This document shows, piece by piece, positions 18,101 through 24,444 of a stretch of 64,000 bases of DNA. How positions within the stretch are numbered: the first letter of the stretch is position 1; the number at the start of each line of letters is the position of its first letter. The DNA is from Niveispirillum sp. SYP-B3756 (GTDB taxonomy: Bacteria > Pseudomonadota > Alphaproteobacteria > Azospirillales > Azospirillaceae). The position numbers and the translations under genes were made by a program. The stretch spans positions 26,550-90,549 of the forward strand of contig NZ_WIDQ01000019.1 of assembly GCF_009495745.1 (NCBI RefSeq), given 5' to 3'. The notes below the pieces were generated by a model. It did no database searches and had not been told where the DNA came from. It saw only the letters and a list, made by a program, of their open reading frames with translations.

Positions 18101-18167
18101 CCAACACGCCGGTAAGGGCGGAACCGGCCAGCAGATGGCGGCGGCTGGAGAGCATGTCACGGACCAT
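12123..18167 (-). CDS. Two-partner secretion exoprotein (TpsA, haemagglutinin type)
   Basis: 2014 residues from an ATG at 18167 with an AGGGGG ribosome site. A signal peptide (MVRDMLSSRRHLLAGSALTG..., cut near AGA-NPSDP at residue 30) is followed by the TPS/haemagglutination domain with NRVTG and NPNGILFG (residues 112-119), the region recognised by the TpsB POTRA domains. The rest is a predicted beta-helix built mostly from eleven 98-residue repeats (consensus part TTTGQQDYAGAMRLAGNLVS, then IRLGGPVTLTGDSA). No toxin, protease or RGD-type C-terminal domain is recognisable, so an adhesin or biofilm role is inferred. Its transporter gene lies 32 bases upstream on the same strand. Confidence 0.92.
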   Translation of the reverse strand: MVRDMLSSRRHLLAGSALTGVLALAMPAGANPSDPTIVHGTVGFAGSGPVLEVTQGSDKAIIDWRSFAIANGEVTRFIQPGSGAIALNRVTGDQASVLNGQLTANGQIFLINPNGILFGAGAQVDVAGLVATTANIDNQKFLSGDYRFDIASPLAGAAVVNEGRINAGMAALVAPHVRNSGTITAELGTVSLGAAQRFTLDLAGDGLISFDAGSAVDGAKLEQAGRVSGATVLLSAATAARVVDNVIDMTGVVEARGAYRDGGDIVLDGGAGAIAVSGTLDASGPVGGGNIQVGSAQTSRLDVTATAAMRADATENGSGGHVTLMSAEQTRFAGSISAKGAGAGQGGNAEVSSAGRLSYQGRTDLTAESGVKGTLLLDPKNIIVAATGSSDVAGNDGFGENAGSDATLSAAAVVAALNGANLVLQANNDISVNAAVNASANAGAGDLTLRAGRSVALNADVTLKGGLSVLANDPAALAAQRDPGTGSISVASGVTVTTSGAQSYQGDLSLAGNLVGSGSGAIGITGALSVGGLAGIVTAGGAADNVTVSNGTNGPGFLLVDAGAGSVSLGTVGAAQALSGLSLKGGSVIVGDVTTTGRQDYAGAVRLAGNLVSTTGGTIRLGGPVTLTGDSAIVSAGAAGDDIRFTSTVNGPYALVTDAGKGAVSFGGAVGNMAALKFLSAGGATVTVADVTTTGQQDYAGAMRLAGNLVSTTGGSIRLGGSLILTGDSAIVSAGAAGDDIRFTSTVNGGYALVTDAGKGAVSFGGAVGGATALKFLSAGGATVTVADVTTTGQQDYAGAMRLAGNLVSTKGGTIRLGGPVTLTGDSAVVSAGAAGDDIRFTGTVNGGYALVTDAGKGAVSFGGAVGNMAALKFLSAGGDTVTVADVTTSGQQDYAGAMRLAGNLVSTKGGTIRLGGPVTLTGDSAIVSAGAAGDDIRFTSTVNGAYALVTDAGKGAVSFGGAVGNMAALKFLSAGGSTVTVADVTTTGQQDYAGAVRLAGNLVSTMGGPIRLGGPVTLTGDSAIVSAGAAGDDIRFTSTVNGAYALVTDAGKGAVSFGGAVGNMAALKFLSAGGDTVTVADVTTSGQQDYAGAVRLAGNLVSTKGGTIRLGGPVTLTGDSAVVSAGAAGDDIRFTSTVNGAYALVTDAGKGAVSFGGAVGNMAALKFLSAGGDTVTVADVTTSGQQDYAGAVRLAGNLVSTKGGTIRLGGSLILTGDSAIVSAGAAGDDIRFTGTVNGGYALVTDAGKGAVSFGGAVGNMAALKFLSAGGDTVTVADVTTSGQQDYAGAVRLAGNLVSTKGGTIRLGGPVTLTGDSAVVSAGAAGDDIRFTGTVNGAYALVTDAGKGAVSFGGAVGNMAALKFLSAGGDTVTVADVTTSGQQDYAGAVRLAGNLVSTKGGTIRLGGPVTLTGDSAVVSAGAAGDDIRFTGTVNGAYALVTDAGKGAVSFGGAVGNMAALKFLSAGGATVTVADVTTTGQQDYAGAMRLAGNLVSTKGGTIRLGGPVTLTGDSAVVSAGAAGDDIRFTGTVNGAYALVTDAGKGAVSFGGAVGNMAALKFLSAGGSTVTVADVTTTGQQDYAGAVRLAGNLVSMTGGTIRLGGPVTLTGDSAVVSAGAAGDDIRFTGTVDGGYALVTDAGKGAVSFGGAVGGATALKLLSAGGTTVTVGNVTTTGQQDYAGTMRLGGNLVSTTGGSVGLSGLLTLTADSRISSAGAASDNIRLAGGITGPYQLTLRSGKGDTIVGRSVLGLSGLDVAGAMVSLGGPVEVTGALVANAARLSTLTLSANTITLTGTEALSALLMGASQDISINAGKGATLSDITGRNVTLTAGDSLTAGAVTAVQDVTVTGTSNITLGTVTGSNLALSAGRSLALAGINAQNATLTAGTDFTAFGPLRLSRTLELVTNGRANAGTVEVGALTYRGSGLFSANGSIAGISGPDAADLVQVAGSRTGTYLFAGRPVYGLGALVERQRLDVLVVDTGLETGRDDGRQHPLRLDPAAAAAADPLITFKD
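13141..16374 (-). repeat. Eleven tandem 294-bp in-frame repeats in tpsA
   Basis: The string around GTGGTGACAT recurs every 294 bases (for example at about 13141, 13435 and 13729, continuing to about 16375), each unit encoding 98 residues. Neighbouring units differ mainly at a few codons (TTG/TSG, STK/STT, GGPV/GGSL, FTG/FTS), and these variants are shuffled among units. That pattern suggests repeated unequal exchange or gene conversion. One more diverged unit lies at the low-coordinate (C-terminal) side. Confidence 0.9.
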
Positions 18168-18199
18168 GGGATGTTCCCCCTGAAAAAGGCGCCGACGGA

Positions 18200-19912
18200 T
18201 CAGAAGCGGGCGGTAAAGGCGGCAAAGAAGCGGGCGGCACGGTCGCCCTTGGTCGCCACATCGCGGCGCAGGGGCTTGGCCACCTGCAGGTCGGCGGACA
18301 GATTGTCCGTCAGGTTGGCGCGCAGGCCGCCACCGACAGAGGCCAGTTCCACCCCATCCAGCAGCGTCACCGGATCATCGTTCCAGACCTTGCCATGATC
18401 ATAGAAGCCATAAAGCTGCAGGGTCGGCCCGGCGCGGAGCGGCACGGCGTAGCGCAGCTCCAGCGAGCCGGCGACGCCCTCATCGCCAGACAATTCGCCA
18501 TCATCAAAGCCGCGCCCGAAGGTGGCCCCGCCCAGCTTGAACTCCTCCGACGCCAGCAAGGCCTTGTCGGCGATCTGCGCCGACAAGGCGATACGGGCGG
18601 TGAAGGGGCCGGATATCACCTGCACCCGTTCGGCATCCAGCGCCATGCGGGTAAATTCGGCTGAACCGGCGGCGCGGGACTTGTTGGGGGCCGTATCGCT
18701 GGTGGCGTTGAAAACATCCAGCCCCCGCACCACCCGCAGCGCCAGATGGTTGCTGCCGCCCAACCGGTCGATTGAGCGGAAATCAGCACCGACCGAAAGC
18801 GTGCGCACCGTATCGGCGGCAAAACGCTGGCCGAAGAAGTTGGTCCGCGTCTCATAGGCGCTGAATTCGCCATCCAGCACCAGGGTCTCGGCCCGGCTGC
18901 GCAGCAGCGGATGGGCAGCGCGCAGGCTGAGGCTGTTGGCGCGGGTCGACACGTCCAGCGGGGCCAGCGTATAGCCGGGATTGCCGCGCTGCACCCCGGC
19001 CCGGATGCCCAGCAGGGTGCCGTCGCTGCCGACCAACTGGTCGAAACCCAGCGTCAGGCCTTGCTGTTCGTCCGTATCGCTGAGCGCTGTGACGCCGCTG
19101 ATCAGGAAGCGGCCGCCATCGCTGGCACCGTTGAAGACGGCACCGGCCAGCAGGCGCCAGGGGCCAGTATATTCCGAGCCGCGATTATCGATGCTGGCAT
19201 AGGCCTGCACCGGATCATGTTCCAGCTTCACCGTCAGCACCGACCCGCCCGTCTGGCCGGGGGCCGGCGACAGCACGGCGCGGGCGCGCACGCCCGGCAG
19301 GTCATTGGCCAGCAGAAGCTGGCGTTCCAGATCATGGATATTCACCGGCTGTTTGGCAGCGGTCAGCCGGTCCAGATAGGCCTGGATCCGGTCCTTATGC
19401 GGGCCGGCATCACCTTCCACCACGGTGCGGGCGATGAAGCCTTCAACGATGCGGATGGTGGCGGTGCCATCGCTGATCCGCTGGGCCGGCACCACGGCAC
19501 GGGTCAGCACCCAGCCGGCCTCCCGATAGCGCGCGGTGATGGCATCGGCGGCTGTGAACAGATCGGCCAGGGTGATGGGGCGGCCGGTGATGCCCCGGGT
19601 CAGATCGTCAAAGGCACCGGGGCCGAACACGCCTGCCCCTTCAATCACCACGCGGTTCAGCGTCAGCGGCATGGTGGCAGCCCCGGCAATGGGGGCACTG
19701 CCGGGGGCCGGTGCAATCTCGATCCCGCCCTGGCTGGGGGCAGCGGGCGGCAGCGTCGGCGCCAGGTCCGGCCGGCGGGGCTCCGCCGCCGAGGGCAGGC
19801 TCTGCTGCGCCAGGGCCGGCCCGGCCAGGGCCAGCAGCACCAGCATGGCCGTGCCGGCCGTCAGCCGATGAACCGCGTTCCGGGAACGCTGCGAAGAGAT
19901 CGTGATGCCCAT
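18200..19912 (-). CDS. Two-partner secretion transporter (TpsB, ShlB/FhaC/HecB family)
   Basis: 570 residues from the ATG at 19912 (MGITISSQRSRNAV), with an AGGGAAGG ribosome site; the TTG ten codons earlier is less likely. Signal peptide to about residue 35 (GPALA-QQ), a Pro-rich stretch, then two POTRA domains (about 75-230; TLADLFTAADAITARYREAGW and IVEGFIARTVVEGD regions) and a 16-strand barrel domain ending with an aromatic C-terminal residue (FFAAFTARF), as expected for Omp85-superfamily insertion. It exports the adjacent TpsA across the outer membrane. The two genes form an operon. Confidence 0.93.
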   Translation of the reverse strand: MGITISSQRSRNAVHRLTAGTAMLVLLALAGPALAQQSLPSAAEPRRPDLAPTLPPAAPSQGGIEIAPAPGSAPIAGAATMPLTLNRVVIEGAGVFGPGAFDDLTRGITGRPITLADLFTAADAITARYREAGWVLTRAVVPAQRISDGTATIRIVEGFIARTVVEGDAGPHKDRIQAYLDRLTAAKQPVNIHDLERQLLLANDLPGVRARAVLSPAPGQTGGSVLTVKLEHDPVQAYASIDNRGSEYTGPWRLLAGAVFNGASDGGRFLISGVTALSDTDEQQGLTLGFDQLVGSDGTLLGIRAGVQRGNPGYTLAPLDVSTRANSLSLRAAHPLLRSRAETLVLDGEFSAYETRTNFFGQRFAADTVRTLSVGADFRSIDRLGGSNHLALRVVRGLDVFNATSDTAPNKSRAAGSAEFTRMALDAERVQVISGPFTARIALSAQIADKALLASEEFKLGGATFGRGFDDGELSGDEGVAGSLELRYAVPLRAGPTLQLYGFYDHGKVWNDDPVTLLDGVELASVGGGLRANLTDNLSADLQVAKPLRRDVATKGDRAARFFAAFTARF

Positions 19913-20291
19913 GGTGGCCGCCAACCTTCCCTGGTTTTGCAATGACCGGTGCCCCGTTTTGGCAGGGGAACCAGCCGCTTATGTCACCGGAATATGCAAA
20001 AGAATGTTCAACCAGCACCGGAACCGGGCCGGAGATGAGGAAACAGTCATCGCTTCTAACCATCTTTTGTTACGGATTGATGTGAGAGAAACCGCAATGG
20101 CTTGAAAGGCAAAAAATGATATTAATAATCATTCCTAATACTTTCACTAAGACACAATCAGTCAACTCAACAGAATTGACATATAATATTCACACATTCC
20201 CAAAATTATCGTCGTCTTGATTGGTGTAGTTGATGCCGTCCCCGCGACATCGCGTCAGCCGGCCTTTCCAACAGACCAGGGAGCACAGTCC
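19913..20291. promoter_or_regulatory. Divergent promoter region, tpsB / phosphatase
   Basis: About 380 bases, AT-rich from 20100 to 20220 against a GC-rich background. TATAAT occurs at 20182-20187 and TTGACA at 20176-20181 on the plus strand, but neither has a good partner at normal spacing. No clear Pho box (two CTGTCAT half-sites) was found, although the downstream gene is PhoX-like. Confidence 0.35.
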
Positions 20292-22352
20292 GTGAGCCAG
20301 ATCGATACCCCCGAAATCGACCGCGACAATCTTGAAGAACGTGGCATTGGCGCGGACCAGACCTTTGACAAGGTGTTGGAAGCCAGCATCGGCCGTCGCA
20401 ACTTTCTGCGCAGCGGCGCTGTTGCCGGTGCGGCCCTGTCCGCCTCCGGCATCTTCCTGACCGGCGACGAGGCCAAGGCCGCCACCGCCGCCCCGACCTT
20501 CACCTCCATCGGTGAATCCAAGGCCGACATGGTGGTGGTGCCCACCGGTTACGAGGCCCATACCCTGATCCGCTGGGGCGACCCGCTGTTTGCCGGGATG
20601 CCGGCCTTTGATCCGAACAACCAGACTCCGGCCGATCAGGCCAAGCGTTTCGGCTTCAACTGCGACATGGTCGCCATGTTCCCGGAACGGTTCGGCGCCC
20701 CGGCCAAGATCGGCCGTCTGCCCTATCCTTCCTACATCATGTGCGTGAACCACGAATATACGTCGGGCACCAATATGTTCCCGACCTATACCGGCAGCGA
20801 GAATCAGGTGCTGGTCGAGATCGAGGCGCATGGCGTCAGCGTCGTCAATGTCCGGGTGTTGAACAATAACTGGAGCTACGACGTCACCTCCCCCTATAAC
20901 CGCCGCGTCACCGGCACCACGCCGATCCAGATCACCGGCCCGGCCGCCGGGCATGACAAGCTGAAGACCCCGGCCGATCCGACCGGCACCCTGGTGCTGG
21001 GCACCTTCAATAACTGCGCCGGTGGCTTCACCCCGTGGGGCACCTATCTGGCGGCGGAAGAGAATTTCGACCAGTATTTCGCCAACCGTTCCAAGATCAC
21101 CGACGCCAAGGTGGCCCTGGACCATACCGACTATACGATCACCTCGGGTGCCAGCGGCCGCAAGTGGGAGAATTTCGTCACCCGCTTCGATTGCAGCAAG
21201 CCCGAAGGCGTGAACGAGCCCTATCGTTTCGGCTGGATGGTTGAGATCGACCCCTACGATCCCACCTCCACCCCGAAGAAGCGCACCGCCATGGGTCGCT
21301 TCAAGCATGAAGCCGCCACCATCGCGCTAACGCGCGGTACCAACACGGTGACGGCCTATTCCGGCTGCGACACCACCTTTGAGTATGTCTACAAGTTCGT
21401 GTCGGCCGGCACTTATACGCCGGGCAACCGCGCCGCCAACATGAACCTGCTGGAAAACGGCAAGCTGTACGCCGCCCGCTTCAATGCCGACGGCACCGGT
21501 GTCTGGCTGCCGCTGGACCTGAGCGACGCCGTCTCCGGGCCGAAGCTGGCCGCCTCCACCTATCCCGATGGCAGCCGCCGCTTCCAGACCCAGGCCGATG
21601 TGCTGATCAACAGCCGCCGCGCCGGTGACGCCGTGGGCGCCACCCCGATGGACCGGCCGGAAGACCTGCAGGCCCCCGTGGATGATGATTTCTACGGCAA
21701 TGGCAAGATGTATATCGTGCTGACCAACAACAGCAGCCGTCAGGCCGCCAGCAGCACCGCCAACTATACCAGCAGCGCCCGCTCCGGTGCTGGCCGTGCC
21801 GTCCCGGCCAAGGCCGATGCGGTCAATCCGCGTGGCCCCAACCGCACCGGCCACATTGTCGAAATCACTGAGGCCAATGGCGACCATGCCGCCACCAGCT
21901 TCACCTGGCGCATCTTCCTGCTGGCCGGCGACCCGGCGGCCGGTGCGACGGCCGTCGACAATGTCTCGCTGAAGGGCATCTCCACCTTCACCGGTGACCG
22001 TTTCGGCTCCCCGGACAACATCACCTTCGACAATAGCGGCAATATCTGGATCGCCACCGACGGTACGCCCAACAGCTATCCGTTCAATGACGGTCTCTAT
22101 GCCGCCCCGCTGACCGTGCCGGCGGGTCAGCCGGTGCCGGTCAAGCGCTTCCTGGCGGTGCCGGCCGGTGCAGAATGCTGCGGCCCGCTGCTGTCGCCGG
22201 ACAACAGCTCCCTGTTTGTTGCGGTGCAGCATCCGGGCGAAGATGCCAAAGGCCTGTTCGACAATAGCCAGTCCAAATGGCCGGATGGCGACTATCCCCG
22301 CCCGTCCGTGGTGTGGGTGCGCCGCACCGATGGCGGCCGCATCGGCTCGTAA
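20292..22352 (+). CDS. PhoX/DUF839-family Tat-exported phosphatase-like protein
   Basis: I chose the GTG at 20292 (VSQIDTPEIDRDNLEERG) because a GGGAG site precedes it; the open frame reaches 20217. 686 residues. A twin-arginine signal GRRNFLRSGAVAGAALSASG (residues 34-53) predicts folded export to the periplasm. The remainder is the PhoX beta-propeller type, with CVNHEYTSG, WGTYLAAEENFDQYF, GWMVEIDPYDP and GSPDNITFDNSGNIWIATDG. Members are calcium/iron-dependent alkaline phosphatases. The acidic loops fit metal binding, but I cannot verify each ligand. It stands alone between divergent tpsB and a strong terminator. Confidence 0.85.
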   Translation: MSQIDTPEIDRDNLEERGIGADQTFDKVLEASIGRRNFLRSGAVAGAALSASGIFLTGDEAKAATAAPTFTSIGESKADMVVVPTGYEAHTLIRWGDPLFAGMPAFDPNNQTPADQAKRFGFNCDMVAMFPERFGAPAKIGRLPYPSYIMCVNHEYTSGTNMFPTYTGSENQVLVEIEAHGVSVVNVRVLNNNWSYDVTSPYNRRVTGTTPIQITGPAAGHDKLKTPADPTGTLVLGTFNNCAGGFTPWGTYLAAEENFDQYFANRSKITDAKVALDHTDYTITSGASGRKWENFVTRFDCSKPEGVNEPYRFGWMVEIDPYDPTSTPKKRTAMGRFKHEAATIALTRGTNTVTAYSGCDTTFEYVYKFVSAGTYTPGNRAANMNLLENGKLYAARFNADGTGVWLPLDLSDAVSGPKLAASTYPDGSRRFQTQADVLINSRRAGDAVGATPMDRPEDLQAPVDDDFYGNGKMYIVLTNNSSRQAASSTANYTSSARSGAGRAVPAKADAVNPRGPNRTGHIVEITEANGDHAATSFTWRIFLLAGDPAAGATAVDNVSLKGISTFTGDRFGSPDNITFDNSGNIWIATDGTPNSYPFNDGLYAAPLTVPAGQPVPVKRFLAVPAGAECCGPLLSPDNSSLFVAVQHPGEDAKGLFDNSQSKWPDGDYPRPSVVWVRRTDGGRIGS

Positions 22353-22420
22353 CCCCCCTCGCCTCCCCCCATGGCCTGTCAATCAGGTTATGGGGGGGGG
22401 AGCAGGGCGGATATCTGCAA

Positions 22421-22452
22421 GGCGCCAGGGGGATGACCCTGGCGCCTTTTTT
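22421..22452. terminator. Strong terminator between the PhoX-like gene and rep
   Basis: A 10-bp perfect stem GGCGCCAGGG / CCCTGGCGCC (22421-22430 and 22437-22446) with a 6-base loop, followed by TTTTTT. It serves the plus-strand gene; the rep stop lies 2 bases beyond, so it may act on both. Confidence 0.9.
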
Positions 22453-22453
22453 A

Positions 22454-23563
22454 TCAGTCCGGCCCGGCGCCGGCCGGATCGGCTGCGGCAGCCCCGGCGT
22501 CCCCCTTGGCACCGCGCCCCGCCACCGGCGCACGCACGCGCAAATGTTCCTCATCCACCACAATCTCGGCCAGGGCCGGCACCCATTTGCGCAGATTGTC
22601 CTTGGCCGTGGCGGCGGGCGGCAGGGTCATGCCCAGTTCTTCGGCGCGCTTGGCCCATTCCATCCGCTTGCCCAGTTCCGCCCCTTCCAGAAAGCGCAGG
22701 GCGGCATCCACACGGGCGGCGAACGCCCCTTCTTCCTTCTGCGCGGCGCGTTCACCCCGGCGCTGCGCCTTGGGCTTGGCGATTTCGCGCACCGCCTGTT
22801 CAGCCTCCTGTTTGCTTTTGCGCTGGATGCGGAACACACAGCCCACCACGCGGCCACCACCGCGCCCGCCGCCCTGGCGGATTTCATGCAAGGTCGCCTC
22901 AAAATCCCCCAGCCGGGCAATTTCCGCCAAGGCGGGGTCCAGCGCATATTTGCGCAGATCCTTCCAATCCTTCAGCTTGTCGACACAGCCCAGGATGGCC
23001 CGCAACTCCTCCACCTTGGTTTGCCAATAGGGTTCGGCGGCATTGCGGTCGGCGTAACGCTTCAACACCTCATACAGGGTCAGCGCATATTTGCTCTCAA
23101 ACTCATAGATGATGCGCAGCGAGAGATAGGAATAAAGCGCCGGTTCCTTCAGCCGTTCCGACACCCAGGAATGGAACGTATAGGTCAATACCCCGCCTTC
23201 AATCCGGCACGGCCCCAGCAACTGCGCGCTTTCCCAGCCCGCCGTGCCGTCAGAGCGCAGATAGTTGAACTGGCACAAAACCTTTTGCAGGGTTTCAATG
23301 CTGGCCTTCAGGCGGGTATTGTTCACATCCGCCGTGCCGTCCCGCACCTCTGCGGCGAAACGGCGGATGGAGGCAAGCTCAATCGCGTGGCTTTCCACCG
23401 TGCCCAGGCTTTCATAGGCATGGGCCAGCAGATGGTTGAACAGCCGCCGATCCGCCAGGGTCAGATCGGCATCGGCCTTGATCTCCACCGCACCCGTGGC
23501 TTTCACCAGGGTGAGCGGGGTCTTGCGGGCCGTGGCGGCACTGGTGGGGAGCTTCGGGGCCAT
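22454..23563 (-). CDS. Replication initiator protein, Rep_3/RepA-like
   Basis: 369 residues from the ATG at 23563 (MAPKLPTSAATARKTPLTLV). An open frame continues upstream to 24040 but runs through iteron DNA and is probably chance. The core (about residues 25-260) has the two-winged-helix plan of iteron initiators: KADADLTLADRRLFNHLLAH, TRLKASIETLQK and SRIIYEFESKYALTLYEVLKRY-like pattern, then KDLRKYALDPALAEI. This LTLxE(V)LKRY helix is characteristic of Rep_3 proteins. The C-terminal tail is charged (KPKAQRRGERAAQKEEG). It lies beside two iteron clusters and near parAB, so it very likely starts replication of this replicon. Confidence 0.87.
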   Translation of the reverse strand: MAPKLPTSAATARKTPLTLVKATGAVEIKADADLTLADRRLFNHLLAHAYESLGTVESHAIELASIRRFAAEVRDGTADVNNTRLKASIETLQKVLCQFNYLRSDGTAGWESAQLLGPCRIEGGVLTYTFHSWVSERLKEPALYSYLSLRIIYEFESKYALTLYEVLKRYADRNAAEPYWQTKVEELRAILGCVDKLKDWKDLRKYALDPALAEIARLGDFEATLHEIRQGGGRGGGRVVGCVFRIQRKSKQEAEQAVREIAKPKAQRRGERAAQKEEGAFAARVDAALRFLEGAELGKRMEWAKRAEELGMTLPPAATAKDNLRKWVPALAEIVVDEEHLRVRAPVAGRGAKGDAGAAAADPAGAGPD

Positions 23564-24444
23564 GGCCGGATTGTAAGTCGGAGCCGGTGGGCAGGCAACT
23601 CCGAATGAAAGGGGGCGATCCTGGCGAAAACTCCCGTTCGGGTCTGGCGAAACCTCCCCTTCACCCCTGGCAAAAACTCCCGAATGGGCTGGCGAAACCT
23701 CCGGGAAAGGGGGTGTAAGGGGTTGGAATGATTGGGCGATTCCGGCCCTAGGAATCTTAGTAGGAATCAAAGGAACTTCAGGAAAGGCTGGAATTTCAAT
23801 GGTTTCGGAGATTTTGCCAGGGGCTGGCACGGGGAGATGCCGCGAAAAAGGGGCAAGGCATTCGGAGTTTTGGCCAGGATTTTGCCCCCGATCCCGGTGA
23901 TGGCGTGGCCAAACCGGCGCACGACGCCCCCCATTGGCCACGAATCGGAGCAAAGAGGCCAGCCGCCATTCGGAGATTTTGCCAGGGTTTGCCGGGGATA
24001 TGGCGACTCCGGCCTTTTGCGCTGTCGATGGGTTATCCATTTTCCTGATCCTGCCCCCTGCCCTTTCGGAGTTTTGGCCAGCCCGGCCCGAAGCGTTTGA
24101 TTTACAAGGCGTTCAGCGGCCCCGATTCGGAGTTGCGGACAGGGGGGCCAAAACGGTCGGAGTTTTTGCCAGGGGTGGGGTTTCGGAGTTTTCGCCAGGG
24201 TTTGCCCGATCCTGCGCAACACTACGCAACAGGAATTTTGTGGATGTTGCGTTGGGGGGTGGGATGAAAAACATGCTGTCGCTCCGCGATTGGGGAAATA
24301 AATCCTATTACAGAGCGTGGGGGACAGGCAAGGGGGGAGTTTGCTGCTGCGGGGGAGCATGGCTGCATGTATCTGGCGGGGGGGTAGCAATCCTGGTTAG
24401 TATGACCCCACCCGCCTACAAGCAAAACAGGCCCGCCCCGGACG
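23564..24444. other. Iteron-type replication origin region
   Basis: No convincing gene. Four direct iterons begin at 23621, 23644, 23667 and 23689 (22-23-base spacing), consensus CTGGCGAAAMCTCCSG. Inverted copies with consensus TTCGGAGTTTTGCCAG lie at 23803-23820, 23860-23877, 23968-23985, 24064-24081, 24155-24172 and 24181-24198, plus degenerate copies near 23594, 23944 and 24125. One iteron per helical double turn is the classic Rep-binding layout. A DnaA-box-like TTATCCATT lies at 24033-24041. The opposing orientations suggest one cluster for initiation and one for autoregulation or handcuffing (inference). Confidence 0.8.

Noticed and set aside
11571..18398. A 2275-codon open frame on the plus strand opposite the TpsA gene
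   Set aside because: It is antisense to a well-supported exoprotein. Its length comes from the in-frame 294-bp repeats and lack of AT-rich stops, its protein is low-complexity His/Arg/Gly, and it has no ribosome site. Only its first ~80 codons matter, as the rtcA remnant.
23564..24040. N-terminal extension of the Rep protein by 159 residues
   Set aside because: The open frame crosses the iterons, is low-complexity and lacks initiator homology; the ATG at 23563 opens the conserved core.
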